Of a stretch of 64,000 nucleotides of DNA, positions 18,464 through 26,665 are shown in pieces; position 1 is the stretch's first letter, and every line of letters starts with the position of its first letter. The DNA is taken from contig NZ_JYJF01000004.1 in the NCBI RefSeq assembly GCF_000955975.1, forward strand, positions 62,001-126,000, given 5' to 3'. The notes beneath the pieces are model-generated. The model was not told the origin of the DNA and did not search any database. It saw only the letters and a program-made list of their open reading frames with translations. A program made the translations under genes and the position numbers. The stretch comes from Saccharothrix sp. ST-888. Its GTDB lineage: Bacteria; Actinomycetota; Actinomycetes; Streptomycetales; Streptomycetaceae.

Positions 18464-18731
18464 GGCCCCGCCGACGGTTTCGGACCCCCGCGTCGAGGGG
18501 CGGACCGTCCCCGTGTCCCCGCGCCCCGGGCGGTCCGGCCGAGTGATCGGCCGGTCGCGTGACGAAGGTATCGGCGGCTCGCTCGTTCGAGTGAACGTCG
18601 GGGCGGGTCAGGGAGCCCAGCACGCTGCACACCCGCGCGTCTTGCACCCTGTGGACCGAGTCCGCTGCGGTGGTCCGCGCCGCTGATGGCCGGACCGGGG
18701 CGGTGCCGGTCCTCCCGAGGTGGTGCGTCCT

Positions 18732-19856
18732 ATGACCCGTCCGCTCCTCGTCGTTCCCCTGCTGGTGGCGGCTGTCGCCGGGGCCTGGTTGCTCAGGTCC
18801 GCCTTTCTCCGCTGGCGCGACCTGCGGGTGGCCCAGACGTACGAGCTGGCGGCCGAGCAGCGCCCGCTGCTGCTGCGGGTCGGCGGTGCGATGGTCTGCG
18901 GGATGTGCGTGACGGCGCTGGCCGTGACCGTCTCCCTGGACAGCCGGACCGGGCGATCCGCGCAGCAGGCCGGTGCGGTGGCCGCTCCGGAGACGGCCGC
19001 CGCCGAACGGAGTCCGGCACCGCCTCCGGCCGCCCCCTCGTCCGGCCCGCCGTCCCCGGCGGCGGCCTCGCCCTCCCGTACGGTCCCGCCGGTGGTCACC
19101 CAGTTCAAGGCGGTCGGGCAGCCGGCCGAGGGGGAGCTGCTGGAGGGTGCGGTGGCCGGTCTGGACGGGCGCCCGCGCACGGTACGGGTCTGGCTGCCGG
19201 CGCAGTACAAGGAGGACCCGAACGCCCGGTTCCCGGTGATCGTGCTGCACGCGGGTAGCGCCAGGACCACCGCCGACGCCGAACTCCCGGACGTCTTCGA
19301 CGGGGTCGCCTCGGCGGTGAAGCTGGGCCGGTCCCGGCCGTTCGTGGTGGTCGTCCCGCAGGCGCCGACCGGTACCGCCCGGCCCTGCGAGCTGGTGGCC
19401 GCCGCTCCGCAGGCCGTGGCCGACGACACCGCGCTGCGGGCCGCCGTCGGTGCCGCGTTCCGCACTCTTCCGCCGGGACCCGGCGACTGGGGGACCCTCG
19501 GCATCGAGACCGGCGCCCCGTGCGCGGTCGCCGCCGGGCTGGCCCGTCCCGACCTGTACGGCGCGGCTGCCGCCGTCTCCGGCCGCTACGACGCGGCTGC
19601 CCTCACCCAGACCGGCGCCGACGCGCCCGGCACGGCCGCCGCCAAACTGCTGCTCGCCGCCGCCAAGAGCGACGCCGCCGGGCTGGACTCCGCCCGCAAG
19701 CTCCAGAGCGCCCTGCACAGCGGTAGGGGCCGCGCCGCGCAGGCCGACGTCAAGGTCTCCGACATCGTCCAGGACTACACGCCGGAGCGGGTCCGGCTGC
19801 GGCTGGTCCGGGTCGCGGTGCAGTACCTGGCGGAGAGCCTTGCCAAGCCCGCGTAG
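18732..19856 (+). CDS. Membrane-anchored esterase-like protein lacking the catalytic serine
   Basis: The 374-residue protein has an N-terminal transmembrane helix (about 3-25), a second hydrophobic segment (50-70), a Pro/Ala/Ser linker to about 115 and then an alpha/beta-hydrolase domain of the FrmB/antigen 85-like esterase type (VWLPAQYKEDP...FPVIVLHAGS...). At the nucleophile elbow, where the family has GxSxG, it reads GIETGAP, so the serine is replaced by glutamate. It is probably a non-hydrolytic binding or structural protein at the cell surface. The ATG at 18732 is chosen because GAGGTGG lies 8 bases upstream; a GTG at 18720 would overlap that site. Confidence 0.75.
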   Translation: MTRPLLVVPLLVAAVAGAWLLRSAFLRWRDLRVAQTYELAAEQRPLLLRVGGAMVCGMCVTALAVTVSLDSRTGRSAQQAGAVAAPETAAAERSPAPPPAAPSSGPPSPAAASPSRTVPPVVTQFKAVGQPAEGELLEGAVAGLDGRPRTVRVWLPAQYKEDPNARFPVIVLHAGSARTTADAELPDVFDGVASAVKLGRSRPFVVVVPQAPTGTARPCELVAAAPQAVADDTALRAAVGAAFRTLPPGPGDWGTLGIETGAPCAVAAGLARPDLYGAAAAVSGRYDAAALTQTGADAPGTAAAKLLLAAAKSDAAGLDSARKLQSALHSGRGRAAQADVKVSDIVQDYTPERVRLRLVRVAVQYLAESLAKPA

Positions 19857-20055
19857 CGACTCGGCGCGGTCGCCGGCCGGGGGGACGGCACTGGGCCGGG
19901 GGGTGCCGCCGGATGGGCTGTTCCCCGCCCGGCCGTCCTCGGAGTGCCGGGCGCAGCGGGTACGGCCGGTTACGCTCTGCTGAGCCGGGCGGTGATCACC
20001 GACTCGGCGAGCCGAGCGACCTCGTGGTCGGTGCCCGATGGGAGAGAGAGCCTCC

Positions 20056-21642
20056 ATGCGAGCTGTCCGGTCGACCCGTGTCCTGCCCGCTGCGGTGGCC
20101 GCCGCCGCGCTGCTGCTGGCCGGCTGCAGTTCGGGCGGCGGGCCGTCGGACTCCAGCGCCGGTTCGGTGTCGGGCTCCGAGGGCGGTGCCGCGCAGGGCC
20201 GGGACGCCAGGCCGCTGGAGCCGCTTCCCGCCGCGATCCCGGCCGACCTTTCCTCGTACTACGCGCAGAAGCTCGGCTGGCAGCCCTGCGACGAGGAGTT
20301 CGAGTGCACCACCTTCAAGGTGCCGCTCGACTACGCGGACCCGGGCGGCGGCGACATGACCCTGAGCGCCGTCCGCAAGCCCGCCGGCGGCGGGGTACCC
20401 GCGCAGGGTTCGCTGCTGCTCAACCCGGGCGGGCCCGGCGGGTCGGCGATCGAGTACCTGGAGGGCTCGGTCAACAGCTTCGACCCCGGGTTGCGTGCCG
20501 CGTACAACCTGGTCGGGCTGGACCCGCGCGGTGTCGGCCGCAGTTCCCCGGTGACGTGCCTGGACGGCCCGCAGATGGACGCGTTCACCGCGACCGACAT
20601 GACCCCAGACGACCAGAGCGAGATCAGCGCGCTGGTCACCGCGGACAAGGCCTTCGCCGCCGGCTGCCAGAAGCAGTCCGGCAGCTTCCTCGGGAATGTC
20701 AGCACCGTGGAGTCGGCCAGGGACATGGATGTGCTGCGCGCCCTGCTCGGTGACGACAAGCTGCACTTCCTCGGCAAGTCGTACGGCACCTTCCTCGGCG
20801 CCACCTACGCCGGGCTCTACCCCAGCCGGGTCGGCCGGATGGTGCTGGACGGGGCGATCGACCCGTCCCTCGACTCGCTGGCCGGCAACGAGGCCCAGGC
20901 CGGCGGATTCGAGATCGCCTGGTCCGCCTTCGCCAAGGACTGCATCACCCACGACGACTGCCCCGTGGGCAGGACCGAGCAGCAGGCCGGGGAGGAACTC
21001 GACGCCCTGCTGAAGCGGATCGACGCCCAGCCGCTGCCCGCCGAGTCCGGCCGCAAGCTCACCGCGTCCCTGGCGGTCTCCGGAGTCATCCAGACGATGT
21101 ACGCCGAGTTCCTCTGGCCCTCACTGCGCACGGCGCTCACCGCCGCCAAGGCGGGGGACGGCACCCCGCTGCTCAAGCTCTCCGACAGCTACTACCAGCG
21201 CTCGCCGGACGGCAGCTACGCCAATCTGATGTTCGCCAACACCGCGGTCAACTGCCTCGACCTGCCCGCGCCCTTCGCCGACCCGGAGGCCGTCCAGAAG
21301 GCGCTGCCCACCTTCGAGAAGGTCTCCCCGCACTTCGGCCGCGACATGGCCTGGATGTCCCTCTCCTGCGCCTACTGGCCGCGCAAGGCCACCGGCGCGC
21401 CGCACACCATCCGCGCCGCCGGCGCACCCCCGATCGTGGTCGTCGGCACCACCCGCGACCCCGCCACCCCGTACGTCTGGGCGCAGTCGCTGGCCACCCA
21501 GCTGGAGTCCGGCCGCCTGCTGACCTACGACGGTGACGGCCACACCGCGTACGGGCGGCGCAACGCCTGCATCGACAACGCCGTCAACAGCTACCTGCTG
21601 GGGGGGAACGCCCCGAGCGCGGGGATGCGCTGCGCCAAGTAA
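20056..21642 (+). CDS. Secreted tripeptidyl aminopeptidase / SlpD-SlpE-type proteinase lipoprotein
   Basis: This 528-residue alpha/beta-hydrolase resembles the streptomycete mycelium-associated proteinases and tripeptidyl aminopeptidase Tap. A lipoprotein signal ends LLLAGC (Cys 24). The oxyanion motif NPGGPGGS is near residue 125, the nucleophile motif GKSYG has Ser 242, and the C-terminal TAP-like domain carries GTTRDPATPY and the histidine in DGDGHTAYG. It should release N-terminal peptides outside the cell. The start follows GGGAGAGAGAG. It lies 199 bp downstream of the degenerate esterase and may be separately transcribed. Confidence 0.9.
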   Translation: MRAVRSTRVLPAAVAAAALLLAGCSSGGGPSDSSAGSVSGSEGGAAQGRDARPLEPLPAAIPADLSSYYAQKLGWQPCDEEFECTTFKVPLDYADPGGGDMTLSAVRKPAGGGVPAQGSLLLNPGGPGGSAIEYLEGSVNSFDPGLRAAYNLVGLDPRGVGRSSPVTCLDGPQMDAFTATDMTPDDQSEISALVTADKAFAAGCQKQSGSFLGNVSTVESARDMDVLRALLGDDKLHFLGKSYGTFLGATYAGLYPSRVGRMVLDGAIDPSLDSLAGNEAQAGGFEIAWSAFAKDCITHDDCPVGRTEQQAGEELDALLKRIDAQPLPAESGRKLTASLAVSGVIQTMYAEFLWPSLRTALTAAKAGDGTPLLKLSDSYYQRSPDGSYANLMFANTAVNCLDLPAPFADPEAVQKALPTFEKVSPHFGRDMAWMSLSCAYWPRKATGAPHTIRAAGAPPIVVVGTTRDPATPYVWAQSLATQLESGRLLTYDGDGHTAYGRRNACIDNAVNSYLLGGNAPSAGMRCAK

Positions 21643-21720
21643 TCTCCGTTTCCGGCCGACGCTACTGACGGATACGATGGCGCGTCCCCACCGTCCCCGT
21701 ATCCGCTCTGGGAGCGCACC

Positions 21721-22389
21721 GTGCTCGGAGTCAACGACCTGGCGACCTACGTCCTCGGCGCCCTGGTCATCGTCCTGCTGCCGGGACCGAACTCGCTGTA
21801 CGTCCTGTCCGTCGCCGCCCGCAAGGGCATTCGCACCGGCTACCGCGCCGCCGCCGGAGTCTTCCTCGGCGACCTCACCCTGATATCGCTGACCTCGCTC
21901 GGCGCCGCCTCGCTGCTGCGGGCCAACCCCGCGGTCTTCCTGGTGGTCAAGCTGGGCGGTGCGGCGTACCTGCTCTGGATCGGCGTCGGGATGCTCCGTG
22001 CGGCCCGCCAGCTCTGGCGCGAACACCGGGCCGCCGCGGAGCGGGACGGTGCGGCGGGGGCGGCCGAGGAGGCCATCGAGCCCGACGCGGAGCGCCCGTT
22101 CCGCCGGGCCCTGGTGGTCAGCCTGCTCAACCCGAAGGCCATCCTCTTCCTGCTCTCGTACTTCACCCAGTTCGTCGACCCCTCGTACGGGCAGCCGGTC
22201 TTCTCCTTCGCTCTGCTCGGCGGCATCCTGCAGACGTTCAGCCTGCTCTACCTCTCCCTGCTGATCTTCGCGGGGACCACGCTGGCCAACGCCTTCCGCC
22301 GCCGCAAGCGCCTCTCGGCGGGCCTCACCAGCGCCGTCGCCGTCCTCTTCGCGGGCTTCGCCGCCAAGCTCGCCGTCTCCTCCGCCTGA
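21721..22389 (+). CDS. LysE/RhtB-family amino acid exporter (LeuE-like)
   Basis: The 222-residue membrane protein has the LysE family N-terminus (ALVIVLLPGPNSLYVLSVAARKG) and six predicted transmembrane helices with a charged cytoplasmic loop at about 100-125. Its size and the leading YVLGALVIVLLPGPNSLYV are most like leucine or homoserine exporters. The GTG start has GGGAGCG upstream. It is the last gene before the tRNA and is transcribed alone or with the upstream peptidase (78 bp gap). Confidence 0.85.
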   Translation: MLGVNDLATYVLGALVIVLLPGPNSLYVLSVAARKGIRTGYRAAAGVFLGDLTLISLTSLGAASLLRANPAVFLVVKLGGAAYLLWIGVGMLRAARQLWREHRAAAERDGAAGAAEEAIEPDAERPFRRALVVSLLNPKAILFLLSYFTQFVDPSYGQPVFSFALLGGILQTFSLLYLSLLIFAGTTLANAFRRRKRLSAGLTSAVAVLFAGFAAKLAVSSA

Positions 22390-22431
22390 GCCGCAGGCGG
22401 GAGCGGGTACGGACCCCGCCCGGAATGTGTG

Positions 22432-22437
22432 TAGACT
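22432..22437 (+). promoter_or_regulatory. Candidate -10 element for tRNA-Thr
   Basis: TAGACT, a close match to the vegetative -10 consensus, lies 59 bp upstream of the tRNA 5' end in an AT-richer patch. No good -35 hexamer is seen at the usual distance. Confidence 0.45.
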
Positions 22438-22495
22438 TGCGCCCGTTGTCAGTGCGACGATCAACCTTCCAGGTCAGGTCCCGCCCGACGGCGGT

Positions 22496-22569
22496 GCCGC
22501 CTTAGCTCAGTTGGCCAGAGCAACGCACTCGTAATGCGTAGGTCGCGGGTTCGAATCCCGCAGGCGGCT
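22496..22569 (+). tRNA. tRNA-Thr (anticodon CGT)
   Basis: The 74-base cloverleaf folds cleanly: acceptor stem GCCGCCT/AGGCGGC, D-stem GCTC/GAGC, anticodon stem ACGCA/TGCGT with loop CTCGTAA (anticodon CGT, reads ACG), and T-arm GCGGG-TTCGAAT-CCCGC. CCA is not encoded. ACG is a common threonine codon in such GC-rich genomes. The rest of the tRNA's 3' flank is a terminator, and no integrated element is seen there. Confidence 0.97.
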
Positions 22570-22575
22570 CAGCGC

Positions 22576-22610
22576 GAAGCCCAGGTCGATTCCGTATCGG
22601 CCTGGGCTTC
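22576..22610 (+). terminator. tRNA-Thr terminator
   Basis: A perfect 10-bp stem GAAGCCCAGG/CCTGGGCTTC with a 15-base loop starts 7 bases after the tRNA and is followed by TTCC. Confidence 0.85.
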
Positions 22611-22786
22611 TTCCGTTCCTGCCGGCTTTCGGTGCCGCGTCTCCCGTGCTGGCGCACCTTCCCGCAACTCGCCCCTGCGGCAGCCGGGTTGTCCGAACTG
22701 TGCAGGATCTACCGCTGTGCGGCACGACCGATACGCTGTTGGCGCCCTCACCAAGAGACCAGGCAGCGGCACTATGAGGGGGAGTA

Positions 22787-23824
22787 GTGGAAGCACAGCA
22801 CGTCGGGGCGTTCGACGCAGCGTGTCGGCTGGAGGACATCGACACGACCGTGTACGGCTGGGTGCTCAGGCACCGCGCGTCCGACCGGGCCGCCCTCGCC
22901 GCCGCCATCGGGATCAGCCAGGACGAGGCCGAGCGCAGTGTGGAGCGGCTGCTGCGGGCCAGGCTGCTGCACGCGGCCCCGGACGCCCCCCACGAGCTCT
23001 TCGCGGTCGCGCCGGAGACCGCGGCGGCGCAGCTGGCCGCTCCGGTGGAGGCCCGGATCCGGGAACAGCAGGGGGTCCTCGCGGAGATACGGCAGGGGCT
23101 CGACCGCTTCGCCCCGTACTACCAGCGCCACCAGGCGCCGTGCGAGGCGCTCGAGTTGCTGGAGAACGTCCAGGACGTCCGCAACACCCTCAACCAGGCG
23201 TCCGACCGCTGCCGCATGGAGGTGCTCACCAGTCAGCCGGGCGGCGGAGCCCGGGTCCCGGAGGCGATGCAGGACGCGCTGGTGCGCGACCAGGCGATGC
23301 TGGAGCGCGGGATCCAGCTCCGAACGCTCTACCACCACACGGCCCGCTTCAACGGCCCGAGCCAGGCCTACGTCGCCGCCGCGTCGGCCTTGGGCGGCCA
23401 GTACCGCACCGCGCACGAGCTGTTCGGCCGGCTCATCGTCTTCGACCGCGAGCTCGCCTTCATCCCGGTGAAGGACGACAGTTGGGGAGCTGTCGTGATC
23501 CGCGAACCGTCCACGGTGGCGTATCTGTGCGAGATCTTCGAGCAGACCTGGGACCGGGCCACCCCCTTCGTCGACGCGGTCAGCCAGGGGCTCGAAGAGG
23601 TCTCCCGGGAGATCCACGAGACGATCGTCAGGCTGCTCGCGGCCGGACTCAAGGACGAGGCCATCGCCCGTCGCCTCGGCATGTCGCTGCGCACGGCGCG
23701 ACGCCATATCGCCGACATCATGGAGGAGTTGGGGGCTGCGAGCCGCTTCCAGGCCGGCGCCCAGGCCTCCGCCCGGGGGCTGCTGGGCCCGGGCGGCCTC
23801 TCCGTGGCGCAGAGTTCGCCCTGA
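22787..23824 (+). CDS. LuxR-type transcriptional regulator with TrmB-like N-terminal helix-turn-helix
   Basis: The 345-residue protein has an N-terminal winged-helix-like segment (about 20-75), a central helical sensor-like region and a C-terminal LuxR DNA-binding domain near 270-325 (IVRLLAAGLKDEAIARRLGMSLRTARRHIADIM in outline). This architecture, without a receiver or ATPase domain, is frequent among streptomycete pathway regulators. The GTG start follows AGGGGGAG. It faces, in convergent orientation, a gene for a small secreted peptide, with a stand-alone LuxR helix-turn-helix gene behind that, so the three may form one regulatory unit. Confidence 0.8.
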   Translation: MEAQHVGAFDAACRLEDIDTTVYGWVLRHRASDRAALAAAIGISQDEAERSVERLLRARLLHAAPDAPHELFAVAPETAAAQLAAPVEARIREQQGVLAEIRQGLDRFAPYYQRHQAPCEALELLENVQDVRNTLNQASDRCRMEVLTSQPGGGARVPEAMQDALVRDQAMLERGIQLRTLYHHTARFNGPSQAYVAAASALGGQYRTAHELFGRLIVFDRELAFIPVKDDSWGAVVIREPSTVAYLCEIFEQTWDRATPFVDAVSQGLEEVSREIHETIVRLLAAGLKDEAIARRLGMSLRTARRHIADIMEELGAASRFQAGAQASARGLLGPGGLSVAQSSP

Positions 23825-23876
23825 TCGCCCCGCCACCGGGGGGATGTCGAGAGAGCAGGCCGGACCGGGTCTCGGG

Positions 23877-24101
23877 TCAGCCGCCCCACGACGTGTCGCC
23901 GCACGGGCCCGCCCGCCGCACGTCGAGGGAGTCGGCCTCGAGCACGGCCAGCCTGTTGACGGTGAAGCTCACCGCGCCGCCGCCGTGGCCCGGCTTGCAC
24001 TCGATGTGGCTGGAGCCGCCCGCCGCCGAGGCCGTGGCGACCGGCTGGACGGCCAGTGCGGCCAGGACGACGGAGGTGGAGAGGACGAGACGCTTCAGCA
24101 T
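23877..24101 (-). CDS. Small secreted two-cysteine peptide
   Basis: The 74-residue product has a clear Sec signal (MLKRLVLSTSVVLAALAVQPVATASA) with probable cleavage after ASA, leaving a mature peptide of about 47 residues. The mature part contains two cysteines, in HIECKPGHGGG and GPCGDTSWGG, which could form one disulfide. The start follows AGGGGGATCC at ideal spacing, strong evidence that it is expressed. No family is recognised. The gene lies between two LuxR-type regulators and has three copies of TTGTCGGG (on the opposite strand) in its upstream region. Confidence 0.75.
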   Translation of the reverse strand: MLKRLVLSTSVVLAALAVQPVATASAAGGSSHIECKPGHGGGAVSFTVNRLAVLEADSLDVRRAGPCGDTSWGG

Positions 24102-24135
24102 GGATCCCCCTGGTGAAGTGCAGTGGCATGAGCGG

Positions 24136-24293
24136 TTGTCGGGCCACTCGGTCGCTGTGGTGTGCAAGGCCAACCCTGTCCCACTGCGGCGCCGTTTGTC
24201 GGGGATCGGGCCCGTCACCAAGTTGCGTGTCCATAAAGTGAAGGGGGAACGATGACGACTTTCCTCCCAAATGGCACATTCGTGGTTGTCGGG
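24136..24293. promoter_or_regulatory. Three spaced copies of TTGTCGGG between the peptide and HTH genes
   Basis: TTGTCGGG occurs at 24136, 24196 and 24286, each preceded by a G or T-rich base pair, all in the 193-bp gap upstream of the secreted peptide gene. The spacings are 60 and 90 bp. This looks like a repeated binding site for a regulator such as one of the neighbouring LuxR proteins; no match to a known consensus is claimed. Confidence 0.35.
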
Positions 24294-24294
24294 G

Positions 24295-24522
24295 TTACGA
24301 CACATAGCCCCCCTGCAGGGCCGCCACCACGAGCTGGGTGCGGTTGGCCGCCCCTGTCTTGCTGCGCAGACGCCGCATGTAGGTGTCGACGGTGTGCGGG
24401 CTGATCCCCAGGTGGCGGCCGATGTTCCCGTACGTCTCACCGCTGACCAGCAGGGCGAGGACCTGCCGCTCGCGGGTGGTCAGCGCGACCTGCGTGGGCG
24501 CGGGAACGAGGGTGTCGATCAT
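24295..24522 (-). CDS. Stand-alone LuxR-type DNA-binding domain protein
   Basis: The 75-residue protein consists of little more than a LuxR/GerE helix-turn-helix: LTTRERQVLALLVSGETYGNIG then GISPHTVDTYMRRLRSKTGAANRTQLV. It has no receiver or ligand domain, like small orphan regulators of the WhiE/GerE type. The ATG at 24522 is preferred because GGAG lies 6 bases upstream; a GTG at 24567 would add 15 residues. It precedes the secreted peptide gene on the same strand (193 bp gap) and may control it. Confidence 0.8.
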   Translation of the reverse strand: MIDTLVPAPTQVALTTRERQVLALLVSGETYGNIGRHLGISPHTVDTYMRRLRSKTGAANRTQLVVAALQGGYVS

Positions 24523-24790
24523 CACTGGCTCCGGGGCTGTCGGAATGCGACCGGTGGTCACCGGCACGACGACAACAGCCTGTGCGAATGTCCGTACCGA
24601 CCGCGACAGCAGGGACTCCTCACCAACATGCCTGACAGCAAAGGGACGTAGGAACGAAGGCGGCCAACCGCACGAAACCGCAGCAATACCAGCAGCCGAG
24701 TGCGGGCCCGGCCCGTCGGATCGCCGCAGGAGCCTCCACCACTCGGCGGACCTGGAGATATGGCGTTCCGTCAGGCCGGGGGCGGTTCGG

Positions 24791-25026
24791 CTACGGGCAG
24801 TGGACGACCTGGCCGGCGTACGAGAGGCCGCCGCCGAAGCCGAAGAGCAGGACCGGTGCGCCCTTCTCGAGCTCGCCGCGTTCGACGAGCTTGGAGAAGG
24901 CCAGCGGGATGCTGGCGGCGGAGGTGTTGCCGGAGTCGACCACGTCGCGGGCGATGACCGCGTTGACCGCGCCGATCCGGCGTGCCACCGGTTCGATGAT
25001 GCGCAGGTTGGCCTGGTGCAGGACGC
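24791..25026 (-). pseudogene. C-terminal remnant of beta-ketoacyl-ACP synthase III (FabH family)
   Basis: Starting almost exactly at the stop codon of the MFS gene, a minus-strand frame encodes 78 residues that match the end of KAS III enzymes: LHQANLRIIEPVARRIG (active-site His), SGNTSAASIPLAFSKL (active-site Asn), and LLFGFGGGLSYAGQVVHCP as the C-terminus. The N-terminal three quarters, including the catalytic cysteine, are absent and nothing like them is seen in other frames nearby. There is no start codon with a ribosome binding site for it. The junction suggests the 5' part was lost when the neighbouring exporter/regulator pair arrived or rearranged. Confidence 0.75.
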
Positions 25027-26523
25027 TCAGCCCACCAGGGCCGGCTCCTTCTCCTCGGCGGCCGCAGGCTCGACGGGCTCGACGGCCGAGCGCTGCGCGG
25101 CCCGCCCGGGAAGGGCGAAGACCAGGGCGAACACGGCCAGCAGACCGACCGTCACCCACCACAGCGAGTGGGTGAAGGCGTGCACGAAGACCGGGCCCGG
25201 CGACGGCGCCGGGGCCGCGTCGTCCACCACGGAGAAGAAGGCCACCGAGGAGAGGCCGAGACCGAGCGCCATGCCCAGCTGCCCGGTGGTGTTGATCAGG
25301 CCGGAGGCCGAACCGGAGTGCTCACGCGGGACCTCGGAGAGCACGGCATCGGTCAGCGGCGCCACGATCAGGCCCATACCCGCGCCCATCACGACCAGCG
25401 GCAGCGTCATCTGCCAGGACTGGATCCCGGTGCCGAAGTGCTCAGCCTCGGCGAGGTAGAGCAGCGTCCCGGCGGCCATCACCAGCGCGCCGGTCTGCAG
25501 GACCTTCCGCCCGAACCGGGGGACCAGCTTCTGCACCGACAGCCCGGCGGCGACCGAGACCGCGATCGAGAACGGCACGCCGGTCAGTCCGGCCCGCAGC
25601 GGGCTCCAGCCCAGGCCGAGCTGCATGTAGAGGGTCCAGACCAGGAAGAAGATCCCGGTGGCGACGCCGAAGCAGAGCTGCACCCCGATACCGCCCGCGA
25701 AGCTCCGCACCCGGAACAGCGAGAGCTCCACCAGCGGCGAGCCGTCCCGCCGGGACTTGGCCCGCTCGTACGCCACGAACAGCAGCAGCACCGGAATGCT
25801 CAGCACCATCGTCACGTCGCCCCACAGCGGCCAGCCGGACTCCCGGCCCTGGGTGAGCGGGTAGAGCAGCATCAGCAGTCCGGCCGCGCCGAGCAGCATG
25901 CCGACCGGGTCCAGCCTGAGCGCCCGCGGTGCGCGTGACTCGTCGACGTACCTGGCGCCCAGCAGCAGACCGGCGACCCCGATCGGGAGGTTGACCAGGA
26001 AGATCGGCCGCCAGCCCAGGCCGAACAGGTCCCACTCGGTGAGCAGGGCGCCGAGCAGCGGGCCCAGAATCGCGCCGAGACCGACCATCGCACCGAACAT
26101 GCCGAAGACCTTGCCGCGCTCCTCGGCCGGGAACGTGGCGTGGATGATCGAGAGCACCTGGGGCACCATCAGCGCCGCCGTGCCGCCCTGCAGGATCCGG
26201 GCCGCGACCAGGAACTGCGGATCGGGGGCGAGCCCGCAGAGCGCCGAGGCGAGGGTGAAGCCGGTGATGCCGAGCAGGAACAGCCGCTTGCGGCCGTGGA
26301 TGTCGCCGAGCCGTCCGCCGGTGATCAGGCCGACGGCGAAGGCCAGCGCGTACCCGGCGGTGACCCACTGCAGCGCGCTGAACGAGGCGCCGGTGTCGCG
26401 CTGGATGTCGGGCATGGCGATGTTGACGATCGTGACGTCGACCAGGTCCATCAGGCTGGCCGTCATCACCACGGCGAGCGCCGCCCAGCGGCGGCGGTCC
26501 GGGGCGTTCTGGGCGGGGGGCAT
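25027..26523 (-). CDS. MFS drug exporter, DHA2/EmrB-QacA type
   Basis: The 498-residue protein has about fourteen transmembrane helices and the DHA2 signatures: motif A-like GGRLGDIHGRKRLFLLG and motif C-like GPLLGALLTE region. It begins RRWAALAVVMTASLMDLVDVTIVNIAMPDIQ, as in proton-driven multidrug or antibiotic exporters. The ATG at 26523 follows CAGGAG at good spacing. It is divergent from a WYL-domain regulator, with a perfect palindrome in the shared promoter region, so it is most likely repressed or activated by that regulator. Its 3' end abuts a gene remnant. Confidence 0.9.
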   Translation of the reverse strand: MPPAQNAPDRRRWAALAVVMTASLMDLVDVTIVNIAMPDIQRDTGASFSALQWVTAGYALAFAVGLITGGRLGDIHGRKRLFLLGITGFTLASALCGLAPDPQFLVAARILQGGTAALMVPQVLSIIHATFPAEERGKVFGMFGAMVGLGAILGPLLGALLTEWDLFGLGWRPIFLVNLPIGVAGLLLGARYVDESRAPRALRLDPVGMLLGAAGLLMLLYPLTQGRESGWPLWGDVTMVLSIPVLLLFVAYERAKSRRDGSPLVELSLFRVRSFAGGIGVQLCFGVATGIFFLVWTLYMQLGLGWSPLRAGLTGVPFSIAVSVAAGLSVQKLVPRFGRKVLQTGALVMAAGTLLYLAEAEHFGTGIQSWQMTLPLVVMGAGMGLIVAPLTDAVLSEVPREHSGSASGLINTTGQLGMALGLGLSSVAFFSVVDDAAPAPSPGPVFVHAFTHSLWWVTVGLLAVFALVFALPGRAAQRSAVEPVEPAAAEEKEPALVG

Positions 26524-26623
26524 GGCGGAACTCCTGAAGGGGGACGGCGGTGGCAAGGGGACGGGGCATGGCCACCGGGTGCTCCCGGCCGGTGCCCCGG
26601 ACGTCTCCGACCGTAGAACCCGT

Positions 26624-26639
26624 ACAGGTCAGAACCTGT
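26624..26639. promoter_or_regulatory. Palindromic operator between MFS exporter and WYL regulator genes
   Basis: ACAGGT-CAGA-ACCTGT is a perfect 6-4-6 inverted repeat 27 bp upstream of the regulator start and 101 bp upstream of the exporter start. It is the only clear palindrome in the shared gap and is a strong candidate binding site for the regulator. Confidence 0.65.
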
Positions 26640-26665
26640 CCTCTTTGTCCGTCATGCTGGCCGGT

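Noticed and set aside
22496..22610. tRNA-Thr as an integration site
   Set aside because: No integrase, no direct repeat of the tRNA 3' end and no mobile cargo are visible downstream.
24252..24404. Plus-strand ATG with a strong AAGGGGGAACG site leading into about 50 codons
   Set aside because: The frame runs antisense into the LuxR-domain gene and its translation is Cys/Arg/Pro-rich shadow sequence; kept only as a curiosity.
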